17,944 bases of DNA from Candidatus Aminicenantota bacterium (GCA_030620255.1 JAUXFB010000001.1:1-17944), one strand, 5' to 3'; positions 7,627 to 16,270 are shown, numbered from the stretch's first letter. Notes: generated by a model from the letters alone, not told the origin. Program-made: numbers and translations.

Positions 7627-8284
7627 TTCTATTTTTCACAGCTATTGTAACTTCAACTTCTTCAGAATCTTTAAACTTGAGAATCTCCTCTCTCTTTTCT
7701 AATGAAAGTCTGAAGGTTATTGTTTTATCTATTTTAGAAAGATCAATACTTTCAGCAGTATAAACCATATCTATATCTTTAATCTGTGATTTATATCCAT
7801 ATATCTTAACTTTTTCAGGTTTAACACTCCTTTTAATAAGCTTTATCCCATTTTTAAATATACCAGTATATTTCACTTTTACAGGGACCTCTCTTATAAA
7901 AAATTCCTCAATAGTAATTTCAATCCATTGAGGATAAACAGATACAACATCTACATTTACAGGATATTCAAGATAATCTCTCGTGAATTTATTTAATTTC
8001 ATGCCCTGATTAGTGCCCTTTAAATCTATTTTTAATTTAAAATCTTTCAGATCAATTTTCTTCATTTCAGTTGAAATTCCTTTTACCTTTACTCTTACCT
8101 TTTCAGGGTTTATATTTTTCACATCTATATTATTTGAAACATTAAAATATTCAACATTAACATCTATGGTTTCTTCCAAATAAGTTCTCTCTTTCCCTGT
8201 AATTAAAATCCATGTTAATAATGCAACCAAAAAAGCTGAGACTTTTAAATTAAAATTATTAAAAATAATATTTTTTATTTTCAT
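7604..8284 (-). CDS. cdaR: CdaR / YbbR-domain membrane regulator of diadenylate cyclase
   Basis: About 226 residues: one N-terminal membrane anchor (NLKVSAFLVALLTWILITG) followed by an extracytoplasmic part of tandem YbbR-type beta domains. The repeats are seen as alternating strands with motifs such as EKVRVKVKG and PEKVKIYG. CdaR proteins sit in the membrane with CdaA and modulate its c-di-AMP synthesis. This is on the short side: firmicute CdaR is longer with more YbbR repeats, so two or so domains are likely here. I prefer ATG 8284 as start. A TTG at 8290, overlapping the cdaA stop by 4 bp, is an alternative that adds two residues. The gene lies between cdaA and glmM and overlaps glmM by 23 bp. 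Confidence 0.88.
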   Translation of the reverse strand: MKIKNIIFNNFNLKVSAFLVALLTWILITGKERTYLEETIDVNVEYFNVSNNIDVKNINPEKVRVKVKGISTEMKKIDLKDFKLKIDLKGTNQGMKLNKFTRDYLEYPVNVDVVSVYPQWIEITIEEFFIREVPVKVKYTGIFKNGIKLIKRSVKPEKVKIYGYKSQIKDIDMVYTAESIDLSKIDKTITFRLSLEKREEILKFKDSEEVEVTIAVKNRNVKSRGK

Positions 8285-8286
8285 CT

Positions 8287-9045
8287 TCAAATTTTATAGT
8301 GTAAAAGCCTATTCTTTACACCTTCTCTATCAAGCCCTCTAATTAATTCTCCGTTAATTGCAAGAGAAATTTTCCCGGTTTCTTCTGAAACAACAAGAAC
8401 TACGCAATCAGTCTGCTGAGTAATTCCAACAGCTGCAAGATGTCTGGTCCCTTTTGGACTCAATTCTAAAAGTGGCGGTAGAGGGAAAAAACACCTTGCT
8501 AAAGCAACTCTATTTTTACTAATGATCACTGCGCCATCATGTAATGGAGAATTAGGTGTAAAAATGGTCAACAATAAATCTTTGCTTACTTCAGCATCCA
8601 CCTTTACTGGCTTATTAACATAATTTTTCACATCTATATCTCTTTCAATTGCAATCAAAGCTCCTATTTTTGAAAGAGACAGAGCCACAATAGTATTTAC
8701 AATCTCATCAATTATTTCAGTCTTGGCTGTTAAATCATATTTTGTTCTTAATTTACTTCCAATTTCAGCTAATATTTTCCTTAACTCATCCTGGAATAGC
8801 ACTATTATAGCAAAAATTAGATATGTGAAAAAATTATTAAGAATATATGAAAATGCAGTTAACTTTAACAAACTCGCAATAATCGCAAAAACCCCTATTA
8901 AAATTATTCCAACTGCAACTTGATATGATTTAGTGCCTTTAATTAATAGTAATAAATAGTAAAACAGAAGAAATAAAAAAAGAATATCAAAAACATCACC
9001 AAAATTGAATTTTGAAAATGCATTATATATGTAATCAAAAATCAT
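8287..9045 (-). CDS. cdaA: Diadenylate cyclase CdaA (DisA_N domain)
   Basis: A 252-residue membrane enzyme that condenses two ATP to c-di-AMP, a messenger controlling potassium and osmolyte transport and cell-wall balance. Three N-terminal transmembrane helices lie at about 18-36, 42-60 and 66-85, then a short coiled linker (DELRKILAEIGSKL) and the DisA_N catalytic domain (about 105-245). The DGA motif is at 170-172 (LHDGAVI). The second motif, normally RHR, reads R201-H202-L203 (GTRHLAA), so the third residue is changed. The rest (VVSEETGKISLA) is typical. The start overlaps the ftsH stop by ATGA. The neighbours cdaR and glmM are the standard partners of CdaA. I expect it to be active, but the RHL variant deserves a check. 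Confidence 0.95.
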   Translation of the reverse strand: MIFDYIYNAFSKFNFGDVFDILFLFLLFYYLLLLIKGTKSYQVAVGIILIGVFAIIASLLKLTAFSYILNNFFTYLIFAIIVLFQDELRKILAEIGSKLRTKYDLTAKTEIIDEIVNTIVALSLSKIGALIAIERDIDVKNYVNKPVKVDAEVSKDLLLTIFTPNSPLHDGAVIISKNRVALARCFFPLPPLLELSPKGTRHLAAVGITQQTDCVVLVVSEETGKISLAINGELIRGLDREGVKNRLLHYKI

Positions 9046-10937
9046 TTACTTTTATTTTTTTTATCATTTTTTACCTTTGAAATCTCACCCTGTTTTTTTG
9101 AATTTATTCCTCCTTTCTTATGTTTCTTCCCATAAATAATAGGATTAATATCATTAATACTCAAAGACTCTTTTTCCAATAATAATTTTGCTATTTTTTC
9201 AAGTTTATCCTTATTCTCCGTAATGATTCTTTTTGAATTTTTATAAGCTTTGTCAATAATTTTTCTTATCTCTGCATCAATTTTCCTTGAAGTATCCTCT
9301 GAGTGTTCTGGATGAGACATGATATCTCTTCCTAAAAAGATCATATTATCCTTCTTCCCGAATGACAATGGACCCAAAGAAGACATCCCCCATTCACAAA
9401 CCATTTTTCGCGCAATGGAAGTTGCTCTATCTAAATCATTTCCTGCACCACTTGTCATTTGATCTAAAAGTATTTCCTCTGAAGCTCTACCTCCAAATAG
9501 AACTGAAAGCTGAGCTTCCAAATAGGGTTTTGAATATGTGTATTTATCATCCAGAGGTAATTGTTGAGTTATACCCAAAGCCATTCCTCTTGGAATTATA
9601 GAGACTTTATGAATTGGATCAGCTTCTTTTTCCATAACAGCCACCAATGCATGCCCTGCTTCATGGTAAGCAGTTGTTCGTTTTTCCTTCTCAGAGATAA
9701 TCATACTCCTCCTTTCTGTTCCCATCATAACCTTATCTTTTGCATACTCAAAATCATCCATTTCAACCTTCTTTCTGCCTTTTCTTGAAGCCCAAAGTGC
9801 TGCTTCATTTACCATGTTAGCAATATCAGCTCCTGTAAAACCTGGTGTTGAACGAGCTAATACTTTTAGATTTACATTCTTTGAAATCGGAACATTTATA
9901 GTATGAACCTTTAATATTTCTTCTCTTCCCCTTACATCAGGAATCAGGATAACTATTCTTCTGTCGAATCTTCCCGGTCTTAGAAGTGCTGAATCCAGTA
10001 TGTCGGGTCTATTGGTAGCAGCAATAATTATAACTCCTTCATTTGGAGCAAAACCATCCATTTCAACCAATAATTGATTCAGGGTTTGCTCTCTTTCATC
10101 ATGTCCACCGCCCAGCCCTGCTCCCCTTTGCCTGCCAACTGCATCGATTTCATCTATAAATATAATACAGGGGGCATGTTTCTTCCCCTCTTCAAATAAA
10201 TCTCTAACCCTTGATGCTCCAACACCAACAAACAATTCAACAAAATCAGAACCTGATATAGAAAAAAAAGGAACTTCTGCTTCTCCAGCAATTGCTTTAG
10301 CAAGTAAAGTTTTTCCAGTTCCAGGGGGGCCTACTAAAAGTACACCCTTTGGTATTTTGCCTCCTAATCTCTGAAACTTTTTTGGTTCTTTTAAAAACTC
10401 AATAATCTCTTGAAGTTCTTCCTTTGGCTCATCAACACCAGCAACATTCTTAAAAGTGACCTTGTTTTTTTCACCTGAAAACATCTTTGCTTTACTTTTC
10501 CCAAAACTAAAAGCTTTTCCCCCTCCTTGTTGCCTCATCATTGCAATCCAGAAAACAATAAGTATTACAAAAGGAGCCCAGGACAACAATATTGAAATCC
10601 ACTCATTTTTATTCAATTCTTCAATTTCAACTTTTCTTACTTTTTTTAGTAATTGAGTATATAAATCAGGATAATTGTTTGGGATTGTAGTCCTATAGTT
10701 ATTCCCCTTTAAATCATTTATGTTGCTGGATTTTAAGTTCCCTGTAACAACATTACCTTTTATTTTGGCTGAAGCTATTTGACCATTCTTTACTCTTTGC
10801 ATAAACTCTGAAAATTCGATTTTCTCAACCCCACTCTCAGTAACATTAGATAACATATTCCATAACACTATTATAATAATCAAAGAGGCTATCCAGAACA
10901 ATATCCCTTTTGGCCTAGTCTGTTTAATATTCTTCAT
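9042..10937 (-). CDS. ftsH: ATP-dependent zinc metalloprotease FtsH
   Basis: A 631-residue membrane-anchored AAA+ protease that extracts and degrades damaged or regulatory membrane and soluble proteins. It has two transmembrane helices (about 11-29 and 115-133) flanking a small extracytoplasmic FtsH_ext domain. The AAA+ module has Walker A GPPGTGKT (203-210), Walker B IIFIDE (258-263), sensor 1 ATN and arginine fingers in [10 protein letters not shown] (R320, R323). The M41 protease has HEAGH (425-429) and the third zinc ligand in AGNDLDRA (D501). The C-terminus is a lysine-rich tail. The SD GAGGA lies 6 nt before ATG. It leads the ftsH-cdaA-cdaR-glmM-pdxJ run and overlaps cdaA by 4 bp. All catalytic residues are present. 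Confidence 0.98.
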   Translation of the reverse strand: MKNIKQTRPKGILFWIASLIIIIVLWNMLSNVTESGVEKIEFSEFMQRVKNGQIASAKIKGNVVTGNLKSSNINDLKGNNYRTTIPNNYPDLYTQLLKKVRKVEIEELNKNEWISILLSWAPFVILIVFWIAMMRQQGGGKAFSFGKSKAKMFSGEKNKVTFKNVAGVDEPKEELQEIIEFLKEPKKFQRLGGKIPKGVLLVGPPGTGKTLLAKAIAGEAEVPFFSISGSDFVELFVGVGASRVRDLFEEGKKHAPCIIFIDEIDAVGRQRGAGLGGGHDEREQTLNQLLVEMDGFAPNEGVIIIAATNRPDILDSALLRPGRFDRRIVILIPDVRGREEILKVHTINVPISKNVNLKVLARSTPGFTGADIANMVNEAALWASRKGRKKVEMDDFEYAKDKVMMGTERRSMIISEKEKRTTAYHEAGHALVAVMEKEADPIHKVSIIPRGMALGITQQLPLDDKYTYSKPYLEAQLSVLFGGRASEEILLDQMTSGAGNDLDRATSIARKMVCEWGMSSLGPLSFGKKDNMIFLGRDIMSHPEHSEDTSRKIDAEIRKIIDKAYKNSKRIITENKDKLEKIAKLLLEKESLSINDINPIIYGKKHKKGGINSKKQGEISKVKNDKKNKSK

Positions 10938-10962
10938 ATATTTTCCTCACATTTAAAATATT

Positions 10963-10968
10963 ATTATA
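10963..10968 (-). promoter_or_regulatory. Putative -10 box upstream of ftsH
   Basis: On the minus strand a perfect TATAAT lies 25 bp before the ftsH ATG, giving a short leader that still contains the GAGGA SD. The region 17-18 bp upstream has only a T-rich, poor -35. A second TATAAT (11007-11012) further up is an alternative. The 130-bp gap before ftsH is the only sizeable one in the minus-strand run, which supports a promoter here. Confidence 0.4.
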
Positions 10969-11040
10969 TCATAAATACTTCTCTTTAAAAACAGTTTAAT
11001 CCATACATTATAACTATTTTACCCTTAATATAATCTCTCC

Positions 11041-11063
11041 AAAAATCTTTTTATAAAAAAGAT
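11041..11063 (-). terminator. Weak AT-rich hairpin after the Clp-like gene
   Basis: Read on the minus strand just past the stop at 11068, ATCTTTTT pairs with AAAAAGAT across a 3-nt loop and is followed by five T. The form is that of an intrinsic terminator, but the stem has only one G-C pair. It may terminate only partly and let the upstream operon read into ftsH. Confidence 0.38.
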
Positions 11064-11067
11064 AATT

Positions 11068-12831
11068 TTATTTTACTTTTATCTTAATTTCGTGAGATTT
11101 AATTCCAACCTCTAACTTAATTTTTTTGTTGTTCTTTGTAATAAAATCAAGGATCTTTGTTTTTAATTCCTTTCCAATTATATCAACAACAGAATGAGCA
11201 TAACTACCTGATTGTAAAGCTTTATAAGAAATCACATCAACTACATTTCTATTTATATCTATAGCAGCATTATATTTCTTGTTCATTTCATATTTCAACT
11301 CATCAATTCTCTGTGTGGCAATAAGCCTTAAATGATTCTCTGTTAAAGGGGAAAATTCTATTATTTCATCTACCCAATCCAACATATTCATTATTTTTAA
11401 TGGAACAATTATTTCATTAGAAATTCTATTCCCCTTTACAAATCCAATATGACTCTCCTTTCTTTTTTCCCCAATACTTGTTAAACTGAGAATGAATATT
11501 ATATTTGATAGATAATGTTTTTTACCAAAAGCATCAATAATCTCCCCTTTACTTAAAACTTTACCTAAAAAATATAGAATTGAAGAATGGACATTTTCAA
11601 TGTTCTCAAATAATACAACAGAAAAAGGGTGATTTTCAATTTCCTGAATTAAAATACCTGGATTTAACTTATCATCACTTATAAGTTTATTTATATCCTC
11701 AGGGTTTTTATAATCAATAAGGTTTATTACTCTCAATTTAAGATCTATTCCAAATAAATAAGTTGCAATTTTTGATGCAACATAACTCTTTCCGACTCCT
11801 GTTGGTCCTAGGAAAAGAAATATACCCTCAGGTTTTGTATTAATAATATTATCTTCAAGTCTGGATAACCTTGATAACTTAATTATTCTCGCAGTCTCTT
11901 CTAATGCATTTCTTTGATTTACCACATTTTTCTTTAGATAATCAAGAATACCTCTGCAATACTCCTGAGAATCTCTTTTTACAACCTCATATGGGAGTTT
12001 TGAAATACTGCTTATACTTTGATAGAAGTACTCAGGACTTAATTCCATCTCTTTTTTTAAGGAAGCCTTTGAACAAGAGATATCAAGAAGATCAATTGCC
12101 TTATGAGGAAATGCTTTATGAGGTATAAAATTTTTAGAAAGAGAATAAATTTCCTCAAAAAGATTCTCATGTATTTTTAAAGAATAATATTTTTCAAAAT
12201 AAGGTTTTACACCAATTAAAATTTCAAGTATCTCTTTTTTATCTGGCTCATTCACCAAAATTGGTGAAAAATTCAAAGATAATACTTCATCACTCTTTAT
12301 AAATTTATAATAATTTTCAGGTGTTGTTGCTGCAATTATATTTAATTCTCCTTTCGAAATACATGATTTTAAAAAATTCTGAATCTGATTGTATTGATTT
12401 TTTTTATTGAATGCTACAATTGACTGCATCTGCATTTCATCAAGAAATAATATAATCTTATCCCTATTTTGTTTTATCTCAGAAAACAACCTCTCAAAAT
12501 CTTTAATTAAACTCTCAATAGAATCTCTTGAATAGATAAAAGCATTCATAGAAAGCTCAAGAATAATCTTATTTTTTAAAATAGGAGGAGTTTTTTCTTT
12601 TTTTATTCTGGATGCAACTTCAGTTATAAGTGCTGTTTTTCCAACACCAGGTTTACCAATTAAAAATAGATTATTTTTCAATTTCCGGAGTAAAGTTTCC
12701 ATTACAGCTTCAATTTCTCTTTCCCTACCAATAAACGGTATTCTATCTTCTCTTTCTGAAGCATTACTTAAATTATCTAAAAAAGGATAAAATTTTTTTG
12801 AAATATTTAATTTTCCTAAACTATCAGTCAT
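11068..12831 (-). CDS. Divergent ClpA/ClpC-like double AAA+ protein, second ring degenerate
   Basis: A 587-residue protein with the two-ring Clp/Hsp100 layout but no N-domain: it starts directly at D1. D1 (about 30-260) has FIGRERE, Walker A GKPGVGKT (59-66), Walker B ILFLDE (127-132) and sensor-1 AATT. The usual RR arginine-finger pair is L186-N187. PHKAIDLLD is kept. D2 (about 295-560) has an intact Walker A GPTGVGKS (342-349), but Walker B reads VVLFENIE (D-E to E-N). The sensor-1 Asn, the arginine finger (W486 in DWVDE) and the GAR sensor-2 Arg (Y544) are all lost. Between sensor 1 and the finger, HIGF (461-464) aligns with the IGL/IGF ClpP-docking loop of ClpA. This suggests a Clp relative that may bind ClpP but hydrolyse ATP in D1 only, if at all. 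The ATG overlaps the stop of the glycosylase gene by 4 bp. Substrate unknown. Confidence 0.85.
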   Translation of the reverse strand: MTDSLGKLNISKKFYPFLDNLSNASEREDRIPFIGREREIEAVMETLLRKLKNNLFLIGKPGVGKTALITEVASRIKKEKTPPILKNKIILELSMNAFIYSRDSIESLIKDFERLFSEIKQNRDKIILFLDEMQMQSIVAFNKKNQYNQIQNFLKSCISKGELNIIAATTPENYYKFIKSDEVLSLNFSPILVNEPDKKEILEILIGVKPYFEKYYSLKIHENLFEEIYSLSKNFIPHKAFPHKAIDLLDISCSKASLKKEMELSPEYFYQSISSISKLPYEVVKRDSQEYCRGILDYLKKNVVNQRNALEETARIIKLSRLSRLEDNIINTKPEGIFLFLGPTGVGKSYVASKIATYLFGIDLKLRVINLIDYKNPEDINKLISDDKLNPGILIQEIENHPFSVVLFENIENVHSSILYFLGKVLSKGEIIDAFGKKHYLSNIIFILSLTSIGEKRKESHIGFVKGNRISNEIIVPLKIMNMLDWVDEIIEFSPLTENHLRLIATQRIDELKYEMNKKYNAAIDINRNVVDVISYKALQSGSYAHSVVDIIGKELKTKILDFITKNNKKIKLEVGIKSHEIKIKVK

Positions 12832-13547
12832 AAGCAGTACTCACACAAATCCTTTAAAAAACAATTATAACAATTCGGTCTTTTTTTACAAACATTCTTA
12901 CTATGTTCCACAATCAACGAATGAAATTCATTGAAAATGATTAATTTGTCGCGTTCAAATTCATCTCTAAATACATTCTGAAATAAAGATTGAATTTTAT
13001 CATAATCATCCATAATTATATTAAAAATTCTTGAAACAATTCTCCTTGTATAAGCATCAACCATAAAAAAAGGTAACTTAAAAGCATATAAAAGCATTGA
13101 ATCAGCAGTTTCTTTACCAACCCCCCAGATTCTCAAAAGTTCTTCTCTTTTTGGAATTCTTTCATTAAGTTTTATAAAAAAATCTGTGAAAATTTTTATT
13201 TTTCCCGTTTTTTGGTTAAAATATCCAGAAGGTTTGATCTCTGAGATTAATTCTTCTTTTCCAATTTTATTTATAATATTAAAATCAAGAAACCCTTTAT
13301 TTTTAAGATTATCTAAAGCTTTTTCAACTTGTGTCCAACTTGTATTCTGAGTTAAAATAGCTCCAACACAAATCTCAAACTGCTGAGATCTATTTTTAGG
13401 TAAAGTATAATCTTCAGGATGATAACCTTTTGTTAAGTGTACATCATTACTAGTTTCATCCCTCAAATCAATTAAAGGCCACCACCCCTGAGGTCCATAT
13501 TGTTTTAAGAGTATATGATAAATATCTCTTATCTTTTTGTTTTTCAT
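12828..13547 (-). CDS. Endonuclease III-like HhH-GPD DNA glycosylase with Fe-S cluster
   Basis: About 239 residues. The fold is the HhH-GPD base-excision glycosylase family, seen in LTQNTSWTQVEKAL (about 66-79), the helix-hairpin-helix LLRIWGVGKETAD (about 137-149) and the catalytic Asp in VDAYTRR (about 164). Four cysteines near the C-terminus, in the pattern C-x5-C-x2-C-x5-C, should hold a [4Fe-4S] cluster. EndoIII has a catalytic Lys two residues after the hairpin glycine (GVGRKTA). Here the aligned residue is Glu (GVGKETA), so AP-lyase activity is doubtful and it is probably a monofunctional glycosylase, as in the GxGKETAD subgroup related to MagIII. The base removed is unknown. ATG 13547 shares one base with the upstream TGA (TGATG). 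A TTG three bases earlier is possible but less likely. Confidence 0.85.
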   Translation of the reverse strand: MKNKKIRDIYHILLKQYGPQGWWPLIDLRDETSNDVHLTKGYHPEDYTLPKNRSQQFEICVGAILTQNTSWTQVEKALDNLKNKGFLDFNIINKIGKEELISEIKPSGYFNQKTGKIKIFTDFFIKLNERIPKREELLRIWGVGKETADSMLLYAFKLPFFMVDAYTRRIVSRIFNIIMDDYDKIQSLFQNVFRDEFERDKLIIFNEFHSLIVEHSKNVCKKRPNCYNCFLKDLCEYCL

Positions 13548-14941
13548 CAATTATTTTTATCAATAAATTGAAATTTTAAAAGTGTTCTCCACAATATTTC
13601 AAGATCGAGTTTAAATGTCCAATTTTGTATATAATATATATCAAACTCAATCCTTTTATCAAGTGGAGTATTCCCTCTGAGTCCGTGAACCTGAGCCCAG
13701 CCAGTAATACCCGTTTTTACCTTGTGACGAAGCATATATTTGGGAATATAATCTTTAAATTTTTCAACAAATTCAGGCCTTTCAGGTCTTGGGCCAACAA
13801 GGCTCATATCCCCCATTAAGACATTCAATAATTGTGGTAATTCATCAATTGAAAATTTTCTCAAAAATTTCCCCACACTTGTTATTCTCTCATCATTATG
13901 AGGAGACCATATAGCACCAGTGTCTCTTTCTGCATTGTGAATCATAGTTCTAAATTTTATCATTCTAAAATTTCTTCCATCAAGTCCAACTCTATTCTGT
14001 ATATAAAACACAGGGCCCTTTGAATTTATCTTTATAAGTATAGAAATTATTAGAAATAGAGGAGAAAACAATACTAACCCAACAATAGTAAATAATAAGT
14101 CAAAAATTCTTTTAAAAATCACTCTTCCACCGTGAAGAGGCATATCACCAAGATTTATTGTAGGTACTCCTTCAATATGTTCCATTCCAGCTTTTAATGA
14201 AGCAATCTGAAGAATATCTGGAACCAATTTTATATCAATTAATAAATTATTCCCAATTTTAATTAAATTCATAATTGTTTCATAATCTTTTAAAGAAAGA
14301 GCAATAAAAAGATCCGTGATAGAATGTTTTTTTATGATTTCTTTAAGTTCATTATAAGTGCCTAACGCTCCTTGCTCTTTATGTTCAGACAAGAAACCTA
14401 TACCTTCAATTCCAAAATGAGAATAATTTTTTAATTTTTCAGCTAACATTAAAGCAAAATCATTAGTACCTGCTATTAAAATTTTTGAAATTCCATTCTT
14501 TTTTAAAAAGAATTTCTTAAATACCTTAAATATTAATAATCTAAAGCTGAAAATGAAAAAAACTGAAATAGGGATATAAATGACAAGATATATATGAGAT
14601 ATTTCAAAATCAATAAATCTATAACTCTTTAAATAACTGAAAAAAAACAGGATAATAAGAGACGAGATAAAACTATTTAGTAAAACAAGAAATAAATCAT
14701 CAAGCCTATTTCTCCTTAATTTTATCTTATAATATCCCTGATTAGAAAAATAAATAATTTGAACAAAGATCAAAAATGGAATAACGATTAAATACTTATA
14801 ATAATCTGGCACTCCTCTTGGTATTCCAATCAAATCTGAATAAAAGCGTAGCCAGAAGGTAATATTAAAACTTAAAATAATAGCAATAATATCACCAATA
14901 ATATAAATTTGAACAAGTTGTTTTCGTTTCCTTTTAATCAT
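13547..14941 (-). CDS. Polyprenyl-phosphate sugar-1-phosphate transferase (WbaP/WcaJ family)
   Basis: A 464-residue membrane protein that starts assembly of an exopolysaccharide, capsule or O-antigen by moving a hexose-1-phosphate from a nucleotide sugar to undecaprenyl phosphate. Four N-terminal helices (about 8-32, 48-66, 86-104, 115-140) precede a Rossmann-like CoA-binding_3 domain (about 150-245). A reentrant membrane helix (about 280-305) leads into the bacterial sugar transferase catalytic domain. Family motifs seen are KFRTM (about 329), the catalytic Asp-Glu in SIDELPQ (D366, E367), GDMSLVGPRPE (377-387) and GITGWAQVHGLRG. The full-length architecture matches the glucose-1-phosphate type (TIGR03023/WcaJ), but the sugar cannot be fixed by sequence. 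It overlaps the GT4 gene upstream by ATGA and the glycosylase gene downstream by one base. Confidence 0.93.
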   Translation of the reverse strand: MIKRKRKQLVQIYIIGDIIAIILSFNITFWLRFYSDLIGIPRGVPDYYKYLIVIPFLIFVQIIYFSNQGYYKIKLRRNRLDDLFLVLLNSFISSLIILFFFSYLKSYRFIDFEISHIYLVIYIPISVFFIFSFRLLIFKVFKKFFLKKNGISKILIAGTNDFALMLAEKLKNYSHFGIEGIGFLSEHKEQGALGTYNELKEIIKKHSITDLFIALSLKDYETIMNLIKIGNNLLIDIKLVPDILQIASLKAGMEHIEGVPTINLGDMPLHGGRVIFKRIFDLLFTIVGLVLFSPLFLIISILIKINSKGPVFYIQNRVGLDGRNFRMIKFRTMIHNAERDTGAIWSPHNDERITSVGKFLRKFSIDELPQLLNVLMGDMSLVGPRPERPEFVEKFKDYIPKYMLRHKVKTGITGWAQVHGLRGNTPLDKRIEFDIYYIQNWTFKLDLEILWRTLLKFQFIDKNN

Positions 14942-16023
14942 AAAACTTTTTCAATAAATGTTTTCAAATTATCCTTAAAAATTTGCTCTGAGAACCTTAA
15001 ACTGTTCTTTCTTATATATAAAGGGTCTATTTTCAATCTTTCAAGTTCATTTATTGCATTTTTTATATCATCAATACTCTGATTTTCAAATAAAATCCCT
15101 GTTTTACCTTTCTCTACAATATCAAGCACGCCCCCTTTTTTATAAGCTATAACTGGAATTCCACAAGACTGAGCCTCTACAAACGAAATACCAAAATCTT
15201 CAATACCAGCAAAAATAAAAGCCTTTGCATTCTGATATAGACTTTTTAACTCCTTATTAGTTACATCTTTTTTAAACTCAATGTTTTTTGAAGCAATTCT
15301 CTCTAATTTTTTCTCTTCAGGTCCTTTTCCAACTATAATTAACTTTTGTCCAATTTCATTAAATGTTTCTATAAGTAAACGAGTGTTTTTATACGGAACT
15401 AAAGCAGAAACCGTTAAAAAATATTTTTTTTCTGGATTTTCTGAAGGTTTGAAAAAATCAACATCTACAGGTGGATGTATCACACACGATTCTCTTTTGT
15501 AATATTTCCAGATCCTTTCTTTTACAAAATTTGAAATCGCAATAAAATTATCAACTCTTGATGAACTTGTTACATCCCACATCCTTAATTTTGATATTTG
15601 ATGCTTTATAAAATATTTTTTAATTCCAAATGTTTCACCAAAATATATGAAATACTGATCCCATGCGTATCTCATTGGAGTAAAAATATAACTTATATGA
15701 ATAGAGCCGGGGAATGGAATAATTCCCTTTGCAACACTGTGTGAATTACTAATTATTAAATCATAATCCTCCAAATTAAACTCTTCTATTGCTGTTGGTA
15801 AAAGTGGCAAAAAATAACGGTATTTATTTCTTATGAACCTACATTTGTTTAAAGATGAAGTGAAAATTTTATGAGATTTTATTTTATCTGAAATTTTATC
15901 TTTATTTAAGAATAATGTAAAAATATCAGCATTCGGAAAAATATCCAGCAAAACTTCTAGAACCTTTTCCCCTCCTCTCATTCCATTTAGCCAATCATGT
16001 ATTAATGCAACTTTTCTTATCAT
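14938..16023 (-). CDS. GT4-family glycosyltransferase
   Basis: A 361-residue GT-B glycosyltransferase. The N-terminal domain opens with KVALIHDWLNGMRGGEKVLE, the form typical of GT4 enzymes of exopolysaccharide clusters. The C-terminal nucleotide-sugar domain has VSALVPYKN, VGKGPEE and the EX7E motif (E275 and E283 in EDFGISFVE), then SCGIPVIAYKKGG. It should add a sugar to the lipid-linked chain begun by the sugar transferase encoded next to it (4-bp overlap). Donor and acceptor are unknown. It has no signal peptide or transmembrane helix and probably acts at the inner face of the membrane. As first gene of the four-gene minus-strand operon it has a promoter candidate just upstream, with almost no leader and a weak SD. 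Confidence 0.93.
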   Translation of the reverse strand: MIRKVALIHDWLNGMRGGEKVLEVLLDIFPNADIFTLFLNKDKISDKIKSHKIFTSSLNKCRFIRNKYRYFLPLLPTAIEEFNLEDYDLIISNSHSVAKGIIPFPGSIHISYIFTPMRYAWDQYFIYFGETFGIKKYFIKHQISKLRMWDVTSSSRVDNFIAISNFVKERIWKYYKRESCVIHPPVDVDFFKPSENPEKKYFLTVSALVPYKNTRLLIETFNEIGQKLIIVGKGPEEKKLERIASKNIEFKKDVTNKELKSLYQNAKAFIFAGIEDFGISFVEAQSCGIPVIAYKKGGVLDIVEKGKTGILFENQSIDDIKNAINELERLKIDPLYIRKNSLRFSEQIFKDNLKTFIEKVL

Positions 16024-16036
16024 TTTTTCAGAATAA

Positions 16037-16065
16037 ATTTTACACTGTGTTCATAAATAAAGCAA
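16037..16065 (-). promoter_or_regulatory. Putative sigma70-type promoter for the GT4 operon
   Basis: On the minus strand TTGCTT (16060-16065) and TAAAAT (16037-16042) are 17 bp apart, with the -10 ending 13 bp before ATG 16023. Transcripts would carry a leader of only about 6-8 nt, in line with the weak SD. The -35 matches the consensus at three positions and the -10 at five. Confidence 0.45.
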
Positions 16066-16207
16066 ATTTCAGTTTAAATCATTAAAAATCTATATGCTTG
16101 ACTCTTCTCATCATAAACATAAAGGGGAAAAGGCACATGTAACTTATTTACATTTTAGGTTAAAATATGATCTGATTTATTTTTAATTTTGTTAAAATTC
16201 AAAAGAT

Positions 16208-16270
16208 GCGAGTGTTTTTACTGAATAGCAAAAAAACTCGCGTGTTTTATTGACAAACAGCAAAAAAAGT
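16208..16270 (+). repeat. Imperfect tandem repeat upstream of the AAA_14 ATPase
   Basis: Two direct copies of about 30 bp. Copy A has GCGAGTGTTTTTACTGAATA then GCAAAAAAACT (from 16208). Copy B has GCGTGTTTTATTGACAAACA then GCAAAAAAAGT (from 16240). Both share GCG..GTGTTTT, a TGA-centred middle and GCAAAAAAA. Copy B contains the -35 box of the downstream gene and its A-tract fills the spacer, so the pair could be an operator read by the encoded protein or another regulator. The rest of the gap (16066-16207) is AT-rich with nothing else I can support. Confidence 0.7.

Noticed and set aside
16208..16270. The two direct repeats as a minimal CRISPR array
   Set aside because: Only two imperfect copies lie almost back to back with no unique spacer, no cas gene is present, and the second copy is part of a promoter.
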